Origin: Fumia xinanensis
GTDB taxonomy: Bacteria > Bacillota > Clostridia > Oscillospirales > Ruminococcaceae
Assembly: GCF_014384905.1 (NCBI RefSeq)
Contig: NZ_JACRSV010000001.1
Span: forward strand, 992,001-1,056,000
Direction: 5' to 3'
Length of the DNA stretch: 64,000 nt
In this document: piece after piece, positions 18,254 through 26,457 of the stretch
How the letters are laid out: each line of letters begins with the position of its first letter
How positions within the stretch are numbered: position 1 is the first letter of the stretch
The notes under the pieces: model-generated
Seen by the model: only the letters and a program-made list of their open reading frames with translations
What the model was told of the DNA's origin: nothing
The model's database searches: none
Position numbers and translations under genes: made by a program

Positions 18254-19237
18254 ATGATTTTAGCGGATAAAATTATAGAGCTTCGGAAAAAAAGCGGCTG
18301 GTCTCAGGAAGAGCTGGCAGAAAAAATGAACGTGACGCGGCAGTCAGTCTCCAAATGGGAGAGCGCACAATCAACTCCTGATTTGGGAAAAATCTTGCAG
18401 CTTAGCGGGCTATTCGGCGTCAGTACTGACTATCTGCTTAAAGACGAGTTGGGAGAAGCGGAATACATCAACGAGGCGGAAGAGACGCCCGCGGTGCGCC
18501 GGGTATCCATAGAAGAGGCAAATGAGTTCCTGGGGGTCAAGGAGTTTACGGCAAAGCGGATCGCCTTCGCCACTTTTCTTTGCATTTTTTCGCCCGTGCC
18601 CCTTATGGTAATGGCGGCGGGAAGCGAAGTGGGGACATTTCCATTTTCTGAAAATTTTGCCGGTGGATTCGGGCTTATTACTATGTTTTTGCTGGTGGCG
18701 GCTGCAGTGGCTGTATTTATTTCCTGTGGGGCGAAAACGGCCCCCTTTGAATATTTGGAAAAGCAGGTTTTCGAGACGGAATACGGAGTCACAGGTATGG
18801 TGAAGGAGCGGCAAAAACAGTACCGGGACACCTATACCCGCTGTAATGTGTTGGGCGCCTGTATCTGTATCCTGTCAGTGATTCCGCTGTTTTCGGGGGC
18901 GTTTTTGACAGAGAACGATTTGTTTATGGTGTGTATGCTGTCGGTGACGATGATTCTGGCTGGTATTGGGGTCGTGTTTTTCATTACGGCGGGCATCCAT
19001 TGGGCCAGCATGGAAAAATTGCTCCAGGAAGGCGACTATAGCCGCCAGAAAAAGAAAAAAAGCAATTTGACCGGCGCTATTAGTACGGTTTATTGGCTTA
19101 TTGTGGTGGCGGGATACCTTGCGGTGAGCTTTACCGCTGAAGATTGGAACAACAGCTGGATCATCTGGCCTGTGGCGGCGCTTATTTACGCGGCGATTAT
19201 GGTGGTGTGCAATGCATTGAGTGGAAAGAATCAATAA
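18254..19237 (+). CDS. XRE-family regulator with C-terminal membrane domain
   Basis: Protein of 327 residues. The N-terminus (about 1-65) is a Cro/CI-type helix-turn-helix (LRKKSGWSQEELAEKMNVTR, QSVSKWESAQSTPDL, FGVSTDYLL). The C-terminal part has about six hydrophobic segments (from residue 95 on). Membrane-anchored XRE proteins of this kind are common in Firmicutes; the signal and targets are unknown. The start is ATG 18254, 7 bases after AGGTGG (18241-18246). It is a single-gene unit bounded by terminators at 18010 and 19261. Confidence 0.85.
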   Translation: MILADKIIELRKKSGWSQEELAEKMNVTRQSVSKWESAQSTPDLGKILQLSGLFGVSTDYLLKDELGEAEYINEAEETPAVRRVSIEEANEFLGVKEFTAKRIAFATFLCIFSPVPLMVMAAGSEVGTFPFSENFAGGFGLITMFLLVAAAVAVFISCGAKTAPFEYLEKQVFETEYGVTGMVKERQKQYRDTYTRCNVLGACICILSVIPLFSGAFLTENDLFMVCMLSVTMILAGIGVVFFITAGIHWASMEKLLQEGDYSRQKKKKSNLTGAISTVYWLIVVAGYLAVSFTAEDWNNSWIIWPVAALIYAAIMVVCNALSGKNQ

Positions 19238-19260
19238 CAGGAATCTTGGATAAATCCGAG

Positions 19261-19292
19261 AAAAGGAGAAAGCAACTGCTTTCTCCTTTTTT
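19261..19292 (+). terminator. Terminator after the XRE membrane regulator
   Basis: AAAAGGAGAAAGC (19261-19273), loop AACT, GCTTTCTCCTTTT (19278-19290) plus further T. A perfect 13-bp stem. Confidence 0.9.
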
Positions 19293-19413
19293 AGATAAGG
19301 CTTCAAACACCTCAGAGGAGCTATACATCACGGTTGTTGCTTGCGTTTTGACAAAATGGCAGCACCATATAGCTTTGTATTGGATTTTCTTCCGAAAATT
19401 CACAAAATCCCCG

Positions 19414-19442
19414 TTGCGGGTTTGTCCATTTGCGGGTATAAT
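19414..19442 (+). promoter_or_regulatory. Promoter for the acyl-CoA synthetase gene
   Basis: TTGCGG (19414-19419), a 17-base spacer and a perfect TATAAT (19437-19442), about 90 bases before the coding start. Confidence 0.65.
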
Positions 19443-19533
19443 AGATTTTAGGTTATTTTAATGGCAAATTTTACACAGAAAGGTGGGAGGCGAAGGCAGA
19501 CGGAATGTTCCGAAGGCCCGGCGCCGCAACCCA

Positions 19534-21198
19534 ATGGAAATCAAAAATTTTTACAAACAATTCTGCATCGAGGAGTTTGATACAGACGGCGTTTTGAAGC
19601 ATTTCGACGTCAAGGCTCCCGATGACTTCAATTTTGCATACGACGTAGTGGATAAAATCGCAGAGATGGAGCCGAATCGCAGGGCCATGGTTTGGACCAA
19701 TGTCCGCGGCGATGAAAAGGTGTTCACCTTTAAGCAGATCAGTGACTATTCTACCCAGGCGGCAAACCTCTTTAAGGCTCACGGTATCAAAAAAGGCGAC
19801 ACCGTTTTGCTGATCCTCAAGCGGAACTACCAGTTCTGGTTTGCCATTCTGGGCCTGCACAAAATCGGCGCCATCGCTGTCCCCGCCACAAACCTGCTGA
19901 CCACTAAGGACATTGTCTACCGCCTGAGCGCCGCTCAGATCAAGGCAGCAGTCTGCACCTGTGAGTGCGACGTTCACCAGCATATTGACGAGGCGGAAAA
20001 GAAGCTCGGCTATTCCATTTTAAAATTCTCCGCCATGGGCGATTTTGACGGTTACATTAACTTCGACGAAGAGATGGTGAAACAGCCCACTACTATTGAG
20101 CGGGTGCCTGTTTCCCGGACCGACGGGATGCTCATGTACTTTACCTCCGGCACCTCTGGGGAGCCGAAGATGGCGCTCCATGGTTTTTTTTATCCCTTGG
20201 CCCATATCGTGACAGCAGTCCACTGGCAAAACGTCGATCCCGAAGGGCTTCACCTGACAGTGGCGGAAACCGGATGGGGCAAAGCCGTTTGGGGCAAGCT
20301 CTACGGCCAATGGCTGGCTGGAGCAGGCATCTTTGTCTATGACTTTGACAAATTTGTGCCGGCAGAGCTCCTCCATCTCATCGAAAAATACCGCATTACT
20401 ACCTTCTGCGCGCCGCCCACCATCTACCGGTTCTTCATCAAAGAAGGAATGGAGGGTTATGACCTCAGTTCCCTCCAGCATGTGACCATTGCGGGCGAGG
20501 CTCTCAATGAAGAGGTCTACCGAAAATTTAAAGAGTACACCGGCCTTTCCCTGATGGAAGGTTATGGACAGACCGAAACCACCCTCACCATCGCAAACCT
20601 TTCAGTTGATCGGGTACGCCCAGGATCCATGGGACTGCCTTCACCCCTATACGACGTGGCACTTCTTGACGACGAGGGCAACAGCGTCCCCACCGGAGAG
20701 GTGGGCGAGATTGTTCTGAGGGCTGACCAGGCACTTTGCTCTCAGCCAGGACTGTTCCTCGAATACTACCGCGATCCGGAAAACACGGCTTACGCCTGGA
20801 GAAACGGTTACTACCATACCGGGGATACCGCCTACCGAGATGAGGACGGCTATTACTGGTATGTGGGGAGGAAAGACGACATCATCAAGTCCAGCGGCTA
20901 TCGCATCGGGCCCTTTGAGGTGGAAAGCGCCTTGATGGAGCATCCCGCCGTGCTGGAATGCGCTGTCACAGGCGTGCCCGACCCGGTTCGGGGACAGCTG
21001 GTCAAAGCGACTATCGTTCTCACAAGCAAATACGCGCCTTCAGAGGAGCTTAAAAAGGAAATCCAGGATTTTGTCAAAAAGCTGACGGCTCCCTATAAAT
21101 ACCCACGCGCCATTGAATTTGTAACGGAACTCCCCAAGACCATCAGCGGAAAAATCCGTCGGGTAGAAATCCGGGAAAAAGATCAGAAATCCGTTTGA
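19534..21198 (+). CDS. AMP-forming acyl-CoA synthetase (acetyl-CoA synthetase/medium-chain type)
   Basis: Cytoplasmic enzyme of the ANL superfamily that activates a carboxylic acid with ATP and joins it to CoA. It is 554 residues. The P-loop MYFTSGTSGEPKM (near residue 210), the A5 motif MEGYGQTETT (near 350), YHTGDTAYRDEDGYYW and GRKDDIIKSSGYRIGPFEVE (near 430-460), and the C-terminal catalytic lysine in PKTISGKIRR are intact. The chain length of the substrate is not evident; ACSM-like is a guess. The start is uncertain: GTG 19483 overlaps AAAGGTGGGAGG and adds basic residues unlike the family, so ATG 19534 is preferred although it lacks a good ribosome binding site. Confidence 0.88.
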   Translation: MEIKNFYKQFCIEEFDTDGVLKHFDVKAPDDFNFAYDVVDKIAEMEPNRRAMVWTNVRGDEKVFTFKQISDYSTQAANLFKAHGIKKGDTVLLILKRNYQFWFAILGLHKIGAIAVPATNLLTTKDIVYRLSAAQIKAAVCTCECDVHQHIDEAEKKLGYSILKFSAMGDFDGYINFDEEMVKQPTTIERVPVSRTDGMLMYFTSGTSGEPKMALHGFFYPLAHIVTAVHWQNVDPEGLHLTVAETGWGKAVWGKLYGQWLAGAGIFVYDFDKFVPAELLHLIEKYRITTFCAPPTIYRFFIKEGMEGYDLSSLQHVTIAGEALNEEVYRKFKEYTGLSLMEGYGQTETTLTIANLSVDRVRPGSMGLPSPLYDVALLDDEGNSVPTGEVGEIVLRADQALCSQPGLFLEYYRDPENTAYAWRNGYYHTGDTAYRDEDGYYWYVGRKDDIIKSSGYRIGPFEVESALMEHPAVLECAVTGVPDPVRGQLVKATIVLTSKYAPSEELKKEIQDFVKKLTAPYKYPRAIEFVTELPKTISGKIRRVEIREKDQKSV

Positions 21199-21203
21199 TA
21201 ATG

Positions 21204-21240
21204 AAACTGCCGACCGCGATATTTGCGGGCGGCGGTTTTC
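21204..21240 (+). terminator. Terminator after the acyl-CoA synthetase
   Basis: AACTGCCGACCGC pairs with GCGGGCGGCGGTT, with two mismatches and a short T-run. Confidence 0.6.
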
Positions 21241-21299
21241 TATATTGGCGGGGCCATGGGGATGCGGAGAAAAACTTTCCATAATTCCGGAGGTTATCG

Positions 21300-21335
21300 A
21301 AAAAAGCCACCTTCCCAGATGGGGAGGCGGCTTTT
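21300..21335 (-). terminator. Terminator after the DUF3788-like gene
   Basis: Read on the minus strand, AAAAGCCGCCTCCCC and GGGAAGGTGGCTTTTTT form a near-perfect stem with a T-run, just after the stop at 21340. Confidence 0.75.
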
Positions 21336-21339
21336 ACCG

Positions 21340-21774
21340 TCAAACTTTCTTTTTGGAGTTTCTGCGGACGAAAATGCAGCGTTTTACGTCCTCCAGAATT
21401 TCCTCGTCGGTTACGTCGATCATAAGCCATCGCTGGCCCATGGAAACTTGAGTTTTGCGATAAAGCTCCTGCAAATACTCGCTGAAGGTGGGGAGAAGCA
21501 ACTCCATTTCCGGGCGCTCCCGTTCGCCGATGACGACAAGGACAGAAAAGGTGCCCTTCTCGGGATACAGCGTGCAGAGGCTGCGCCCAGATTTTTTATA
21601 TTTTACATTCCAGCCTCGTAACATAGAACAGTTGCTGAACTCGATAAGAGGCTTTACTCCGTAGTCCGCTTCAATAGAGGCACAGAGACCGTCCCAAAGG
21701 GGGTTTGATACATAAGTGTGGAGGGAATCTGCAGTGGGCTCCCGGGTCTTGTCGGTTTTCTGCCAGTCCGTCAT
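21340..21774 (-). CDS. DUF3788-like protein
   Basis: Small soluble protein of 144 residues, function unknown. It resembles DUF3788 proteins, with the middle block GWNVKYKKSGRSLCTLYPEKGTFSVLVVIG and a C-terminal WLMIDVTDEEILEDVKRCIFVRR. GGGAGGA precedes ATG 21774. It follows the prepilin-like pseudogene by 15 bases on the same strand and may once have been cotranscribed with it. The assignment is by memory of the family pattern, not a search. Confidence 0.7.
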   Translation of the reverse strand: MTDWQKTDKTREPTADSLHTYVSNPLWDGLCASIEADYGVKPLIEFSNCSMLRGWNVKYKKSGRSLCTLYPEKGTFSVLVVIGERERPEMELLLPTFSEYLQELYRKTQVSMGQRWLMIDVTDEEILEDVKRCIFVRRNSKKKV

Positions 21775-21789
21775 AGTAAAATCCTCCCG

Positions 21790-22096
21790 TTAATCGATAG
21801 TTTTGCTGTCGTTTACCGTGGTGCCATTGGTCTCAAAATCAAAGTGGGCGCATTTATCAGAAAAGCCTGTTTTCTCAGCATTTCCGTAGACTATTTTTGT
21901 CATTTGCCCGTTTTTGATTTCCTCACCAAAGTAGTGTTTGATTGCATCCAGAATATAGGCAGTGTAGCGGCCTCTCGGGCCTCCTGTCCACAAAATCGGT
22001 GATGGAGAGAATCGTGACGGCGGTGAAGATGGCTGCGATAGCCAGTACCACAATGATTTCAACGAGGGTAAAACCCTTTGTGCTGCGTTTCGTCAA
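21790..22096 (-). pseudogene. Frameshifted type IV prepilin-like gene
   Basis: From TTG 22096 (after AGGAAAGG) one frame encodes a prepilin N-terminus, MTKRSTKGFTLVEIIVVLAI and a further hydrophobic stretch. It then loses sense after FVDR near 21984 and stops at a TGA near 21921. The rest of a plausible pilin (YTAYILDAIKHYFGEE and onward, ending 21790) continues in another frame. Between them an AREAATL-like stretch occurs in a third frame (about 21960-21983), so at least two small indels are likely. The intact product would have been a pseudopilin of about 100 residues. A sequencing error is possible but would have to occur twice. Confidence 0.7.
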
Positions 22097-22161
22097 AATT
22101 CCTTTCCTTTCATCATCTGATGAAACTATTGTAGCATAGAGTGTCCCTCTTGACCAGCTTT

Positions 22162-22590
22162 TTATGCGGCGAACCTACGTGCAAACCGCCACAGGAAGAA
22201 AACTCCAGCTGTCATCAGGGAAAAACCTAGGCCGGTGTAGAAAATACCCAGATAATAGGGAGGAATCCAGCCGGAAGCCCGTAGCAAAACGCCAAAGGTG
22301 ATCATAAACGCCATGATGCAGTAGGCCTTTCGGTCAAAAAACCGGTAGATCGGGATTTTTTCGTCTTCCATTTCCTGAATGCGGGTGCAGTGCTTTTTGA
22401 CCATTCGGTGAAAAATAAGCCCATAGAACAGCCCGAAAACCAGGGCGGAAATGAGGAGCGCCCACAGGGGAGAGGCCCAGTTTTCGATCATGCCGGGGGT
22501 GCCGATGCGCATGATGTTGAACCCGGCCACTAACCAAACTGTCCCGGCGATGAACAGAAGGGTGTTGCGTTTGACTTTGGGAAAGCGCAT
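22162..22590 (-). CDS. Membrane protein, unknown function
   Basis: Protein of 142 residues with about four hydrophobic segments (FIAGTVWLVAGFNIM, PLWALLISALVFGLFYGLIF, YCIMAFMITFGVLL, LGFSLMTAGVFFLW). I recognise no family. AAGGAG precedes the ATG. It starts 21 bases after the stop of the larger membrane protein gene at 22612-23277, so the two form an operon. A TetR-type operator lies ahead of that operon. Confidence 0.7.
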   Translation of the reverse strand: MRFPKVKRNTLLFIAGTVWLVAGFNIMRIGTPGMIENWASPLWALLISALVFGLFYGLIFHRMVKKHCTRIQEMEDEKIPIYRFFDRKAYCIMAFMITFGVLLRASGWIPPYYLGIFYTGLGFSLMTAGVFFLWRFARRFAA

Positions 22591-22611
22591 GAATATCCGC
22601 TCCTTCCCGGT

Positions 22612-23277
22612 TCAGCGTTTGTCGTTGAGTCGCATGTCGTGAAAGCCCATCCACACGATCCAGACGTATGCAACTGTTTTGGGAATCATCAGCACGCCGA
22701 CCAGGGGGAAGGCAGAGGAGAAGAGAACCACGGGAATGTAGAAGAGGAAGCTGAGGGTGACGGCCAGCCACATGAAACGGAAGGACTTGTCGTCAGTCCG
22801 GGAGGCTCCGCGGAAAAACACGATGATAATAAGAAGCCCTAAGATGGCGAAGGGCACGTTCCTGGCAATTCCCCAGGTGAGGGGCGCGTCGGCGGACAGC
22901 CAGTCGTTTTGAGGCATGAGGCAGAGGAAAATTCGCACGGCGGCTAAGACGTACACCGAGGCGGTCAGGCCTTTGCTTTTTTGCTGATAGCGCTTCTGCC
23001 AGATGTGGTAGAGGATGACGTAAAATACCGTCATGGTGATAGAAGTGACAAATTTTCCAAAGCCCAGGGAAGCAGCATGGGCCGCCAGCCCGTCGGTGCA
23101 GAGGGCATACGCCCGGGGAACCAGATGGAAGGCGTCTCCACACCCTAAGATGACCGCCATGACACCAAAGAGCCGGATCTCGCCCCGGCCCTTTGCGTTG
23201 GCTACCATTATGATGCCTAAAGTGATGACAGTACAGAGGTAAACGATGTCGAAAAGTGTCTCCATAATAGCTTGCAT
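22612..23277 (-). CDS. Polytopic membrane protein, unknown function
   Basis: Protein of 221 residues with about seven hydrophobic segments, including VYLCTVITLGIIMVA, LFGVMAVILGCGDAF, ITMTVFYVILYHIW, ASVYVLAAVRIFLCL and FAILGLLIIIVFF. No enzymatic motif is seen. AAGGAG sits seven bases before ATG 23277. It is the first gene of a two-gene unit. The palindrome at 23351-23363 overlaps its promoter region and matches the one at the adjacent tetR gene, so it is a likely TetR target. An efflux or sensor role would be a guess. Confidence 0.75.
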   Translation of the reverse strand: MQAIMETLFDIVYLCTVITLGIIMVANAKGRGEIRLFGVMAVILGCGDAFHLVPRAYALCTDGLAAHAASLGFGKFVTSITMTVFYVILYHIWQKRYQQKSKGLTASVYVLAAVRIFLCLMPQNDWLSADAPLTWGIARNVPFAILGLLIIIVFFRGASRTDDKSFRFMWLAVTLSFLFYIPVVLFSSAFPLVGVLMIPKTVAYVWIVWMGFHDMRLNDKR

Positions 23278-23343
23278 GTAAATCTCCTTCTTTCGCGCCC
23301 TTAAGGGCGGGCCCTAAAGGGCTGTACGTTATGTGAGTGGTAC

Positions 23344-23363
23344 ATTATAATGAACCATGTTCA
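23344..23363 (-). promoter_or_regulatory. TetR operator overlapping the promoter of the membrane operon
   Basis: TGAACCATGTTCA (23351-23363) is a near-perfect dyad next to a perfect minus-strand TATAAT (23344-23349). It differs by one base from the site at 23989-24001. Its position between -35 and -10 fits repression by the TetR protein encoded at 23406-23963. The -35 hexamer is weak. Confidence 0.65.
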
Positions 23364-23405
23364 ATTTGGTGCCGGAAAAACGCCCCGAAGGGCGGATACT
23401 GACTG

Positions 23406-23963
23406 TCATTTGAGGCAGCGGCAGAGTACCTCCCGGAAAAAGGGTTCGCCTTTTCCTGCTCGCAGGAGAGTAATCAGGTTCACAAAGCAGAACTCTACCA
23501 CATCGTCTTTGGTAAAGGATTCCGACCAAAGGGAGGCGGGAATTTTGCTGTCGTTTTCAAGGCAGGTGAGAAAAAGGGAACGGATGCGGGAAAAATATCC
23601 CTCTTCTCGGCTGCGGCCTATTTGTTTTTCCGTTTCTTCCAGATGGGACAGCTCCCGCAGCCAGCTCTTCTGAAAGGTCTGCATGTAGCTTTCCAGAGAG
23701 GTGTAGACACGGTGGAAGCAGTCGGGGAGGGGAAGTACTGTCAGCTCCTCCATAGGCATACCGGAAAAGGCGCCTCGCCAGAAATCCTCGATGACGGCGA
23801 TGACCAGCTCTGATTTGGTGGGGAAGTAGTTGTAGATAGAGCCCACCGAAACGCCGCAGGCCTTGGCAACGCCGCGGATACTGATTTGCGTGGCACCTTC
23901 CAGCGCGGCAATCTCCTTGGCGGCGTCGAGAATCTGCTCTCGGGAAGTGACGACAGTATTCAT
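23406..23963 (-). CDS. TetR/AcrR-family transcriptional regulator
   Basis: Predicted dimeric repressor of 185 residues. The N-terminal helix-turn-helix is clear (REQILDAAKEIAALEGATQI, then GVAKACGVSVGSIYNYFPTK). The C-terminal ligand domain is not recognisable. The start is ATG 23963 after AAGGAGTGG; an upstream in-frame TTG would place the operator inside the gene. One palindrome lies in its own promoter region and a matching one lies at the divergently spaced downstream membrane operon, which suggests autoregulation plus control of that operon. Confidence 0.85.
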   Translation of the reverse strand: MNTVVTSREQILDAAKEIAALEGATQISIRGVAKACGVSVGSIYNYFPTKSELVIAVIEDFWRGAFSGMPMEELTVLPLPDCFHRVYTSLESYMQTFQKSWLRELSHLEETEKQIGRSREEGYFSRIRSLFLTCLENDSKIPASLWSESFTKDDVVEFCFVNLITLLRAGKGEPFFREVLCRCLK

Positions 23964-23988
23964 CAAAACCACTCCTTGATAAACAAAC

Positions 23989-24001
23989 TGAACAATGTTC
24001 A
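23989..24001 (-). promoter_or_regulatory. TetR operator at the tetR promoter
   Basis: TGAACAATGTTCA, a perfect 13-base dyad around a central base, immediately downstream of the tetR -10 box and covering the predicted transcription start. It shares TGAACMATGTTCAAT with the site at 23351. Confidence 0.7.
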
Positions 24002-24006
24002 ATAAC

Positions 24007-24035
24007 AGAATAATCCTTTTTTGCGCATTTGTCAA
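24007..24035 (-). promoter_or_regulatory. Promoter for tetR
   Basis: Minus strand TTGACA (24030-24035), a 17-base spacer and TATTCT (24007-24012), 44 bases before the tetR start codon. Confidence 0.65.
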
Positions 24036-24090
24036 TAGGAAAATATTTGGAGAATTGCCTCACTTGGCTGGAATCAGTTTTCTAAAGAAA

Positions 24091-24735
24091 TCACTGCAAA
24101 GCGGATTGGCTGAGAATATAAAATTCTTCCTGACTGGGCTGACATTTCTTCTCCAGTTTTTCAAGTCCCTCATCGAAGCGCTCCGCTTGCTGTTCATCTA
24201 CCTGGAAGACGGGGCTGTCATGATAAATCCATTTCCGTCCGTCCAAAGCTCCTGGCCTGAGCTCTTTTACAAGCATCGCCGCCGGATATGTCCCATTTTC
24301 TATACAGACATTGTACCTTTTGCAGCTTTTGAACCCACGGCTGACATAATTGCCTGGGTTTCCAAAAATCACAATCACGTCATAGCCGAGTGCGGCCGCC
24401 TCTTGAAAAGAATGCTCAATCAGCTTTTTTCCGTACCCTTTTCGCTGATATTCCGGCAGAATGCTGACCGGGCCGAAAGTGAGGATGTTTTTTTCAGTGC
24501 CCGCCTCATCAACGAGCCTTGCTTTCGTGTACATAATATTCCCGATCACCTGATGGTCCAATTCGATGACCAGGTCCAGCTCCGGCAGGAAATCTTCATG
24601 CGACCGCATTACGTGAACAAGATAATGCTCCACGCACCCCGGAATATACAGATTCCAAAAAGCCTTTCTTGTAATCTCTTCTACGCGGATATAATCTGAT
24701 ACGGTTTCATTCCGAATTGTAATGGTTTTGTTCAT
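24091..24735 (-). CDS. GNAT-family N-acetyltransferase
   Basis: Predicted acetyltransferase of 214 residues using acetyl-CoA on an unknown amine. The acetyl-CoA-binding motif A is visible as GPVSILPEYQRKGYGKKLIE near residue 90-110, followed by GYDVIVIFGNPGNYVSRGF. GGAGGT precedes ATG 24735. The C-terminal 40 residues are charged. It is upstream of tetR on the same strand, but tetR has its own promoter. The substrate is unknown. Confidence 0.85.
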   Translation of the reverse strand: MNKTITIRNETVSDYIRVEEITRKAFWNLYIPGCVEHYLVHVMRSHEDFLPELDLVIELDHQVIGNIMYTKARLVDEAGTEKNILTFGPVSILPEYQRKGYGKKLIEHSFQEAAALGYDVIVIFGNPGNYVSRGFKSCKRYNVCIENGTYPAAMLVKELRPGALDGRKWIYHDSPVFQVDEQQAERFDEGLEKLEKKCQPSQEEFYILSQSALQ

Positions 24736-24887
24736 TGATGGACCTCCGGTTTTGAATGTGGCTAAGCATTTTTAGCTGTGTTATCCTCTTTACCTTTACA
24801 AGCGGACATTCTTTATCATAAACAGGAAAATCAAAGCATTACTTCGTTGGGTAAAACAAAAATAAACCAATTATTTCATAACCTTTT

Positions 24888-26270
24888 TTATTTCAGCAGT
24901 AAATCTGCGACAAACAGGCCATTTGCCGCCGCCTGGGAAAGGGATCTGGTAAATCCTGCTCCGTCGCCAATAGCGTAAAGCCCTTTGGTGCCGCAAATTT
25001 CGAAATCCTCGCAATTGGGGCGGGCGGAGTAGTATTTGCACTCGATGCCGTAAAGAAGGGTGTCGTAGTTAGCAGTGCCGGGGGCGATGTGGTCCAGGGC
25101 ATGAAGGGTTTCGACGATGTTGTCCAGCTGGCGTTTGGGAAGGCAGAGGCTTAGATCCCCCGCAACGGCGTTAAGGGTCGGCCGTGTGGTGGACTGCTGG
25201 AGGCGTTTTTCATCGGTTCGGCGACCGTTTTCAAGATCTCCGAGCCTTTGCACCATCACGCTGCCGCCGCTGATGAGATTGGCGAGACTGGCCACGTGGC
25301 GGGCGTATTCGATGGGCTCTTTAAAGGGCTGAGTAAAACGTATAGTGGAGAGCAATGCAAAGTTCGAGTTGATGGTTTTGCGGCTTTCGTCCCGGTAGGA
25401 GTGGCCGTTTACAGTCAAAACGCCTGCAGTGTTCTCAGTAACCACCTGGCCACGTTCGTTGAAGCAGAACATTCTCGTCACATCGCCGTAAAGTTTTGAG
25501 CGGTACCAAATTTTGGGCTCGTAAATCTTTTTGGAGAAGTCCTCCCAGATGATGGAGGGAAGTTCCACCCGGACGCCGATATCCACCTGATTGTTTTCCA
25601 GGGGAATTTTGTTCTCCATGCACCATTTTGCGAAAAAGCGGCTTCCGGCCCGGCCCACGGCGAATATAATTTTATCTGCGTCCATTTCGCCCGGCTGTTT
25701 GCCGGAGACAGTGTAGAAAATCTTGTGTGTGTCTTTGTCCACGTTGGTAACTTCGGTGTTGACGATGATGTCCACCTTGTCTTCCATGGATTCGATGAGC
25801 TTTCTCATAGTGTCAAAGTTGGCGTCAGTACCCAGATGCTTTAACTGTGCCTGGCTCATGTGCAGATCGTGCTCCAGACAGAGCTTTTTCAGCTCGTTGT
25901 TGGGCATGAACCTCTCGGTAGTAGCCCCGAAGGAGACCAGAATCTTGTCCGCCTGCTCGATATAGTCGATAACCACTTCCGGGGGGAGAAAATCTGTGAG
26001 CCAGCCGCCGTACTCCGTAGAGATAACGTATTTTCCGTCGGAAAAAGCTCCTGCGCCGGCCATTCCTTCCATAATGGCACAGGATTTGCATTTAACGCAT
26101 TTGTCTACTTTTTTCGTGACAATAGGGCAGACACGTTCCTTTATAGAGTGGCCCTTTTCGATGATGCAGACGTTCAGCTCCGGATTTTGGGCCGACAGCC
26201 GATAAGCGGTCATGATGCCGCCGATGCCGCCGCCGATAATGGCAACGTCGTAATGGGATTTGATATTCAT
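24888..26270 (-). CDS. FAD-dependent dehydrogenase (COG2509-like)
   Basis: Predicted cytoplasmic flavoprotein of 460 residues. An N-terminal dinucleotide fold (DVAIIGGGIGGIMTAYRLS), a cysteine-rich loop (VCPIVTKKVDKCVKCKSC near residue 50) and a C-terminal FAD motif (GLYAIGDGAGFTRSLSQAAANG) are visible. It resembles uncharacterised COG2509-type dehydrogenases that are widespread in anaerobes. The cysteines could bind a metal or cluster, which is not established. The start is ATG 26270 within the strong sequence AAAGGAAGGTTCATCATG. The reaction is unknown. Confidence 0.8.
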   Translation of the reverse strand: MNIKSHYDVAIIGGGIGGIMTAYRLSAQNPELNVCIIEKGHSIKERVCPIVTKKVDKCVKCKSCAIMEGMAGAGAFSDGKYVISTEYGGWLTDFLPPEVVIDYIEQADKILVSFGATTERFMPNNELKKLCLEHDLHMSQAQLKHLGTDANFDTMRKLIESMEDKVDIIVNTEVTNVDKDTHKIFYTVSGKQPGEMDADKIIFAVGRAGSRFFAKWCMENKIPLENNQVDIGVRVELPSIIWEDFSKKIYEPKIWYRSKLYGDVTRMFCFNERGQVVTENTAGVLTVNGHSYRDESRKTINSNFALLSTIRFTQPFKEPIEYARHVASLANLISGGSVMVQRLGDLENGRRTDEKRLQQSTTRPTLNAVAGDLSLCLPKRQLDNIVETLHALDHIAPGTANYDTLLYGIECKYYSARPNCEDFEICGTKGLYAIGDGAGFTRSLSQAAANGLFVADLLLK

Positions 26271-26310
26271 GATGAACCTTCCTTTTACTTGTATATTTTT
26301 CCTGACAACA

Positions 26311-26336
26311 CAAAAGGCCATTAAACTGGCCTTTTG
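26311..26336 (-). terminator. Hairpin between the GT4 gene and the flavoprotein gene
   Basis: CAAAAGGCCA, loop TTAAAC, TGGCCTTTTG, a 10-bp stem. The T-run on the minus strand is short, so it is a weak terminator of the upstream GT4 transcript. Confidence 0.5.
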
Positions 26337-26457
26337 CAAAACTGTTATATGATACCAATTAGAAATCCGTCAAAAAAATGCTGTACTTTGCGATTAGGCT
26401 AAAAGAGCAGCAGGTATTCCAAAGAAATGGATCCACTGACAGCCCAAAAATTTTTTC

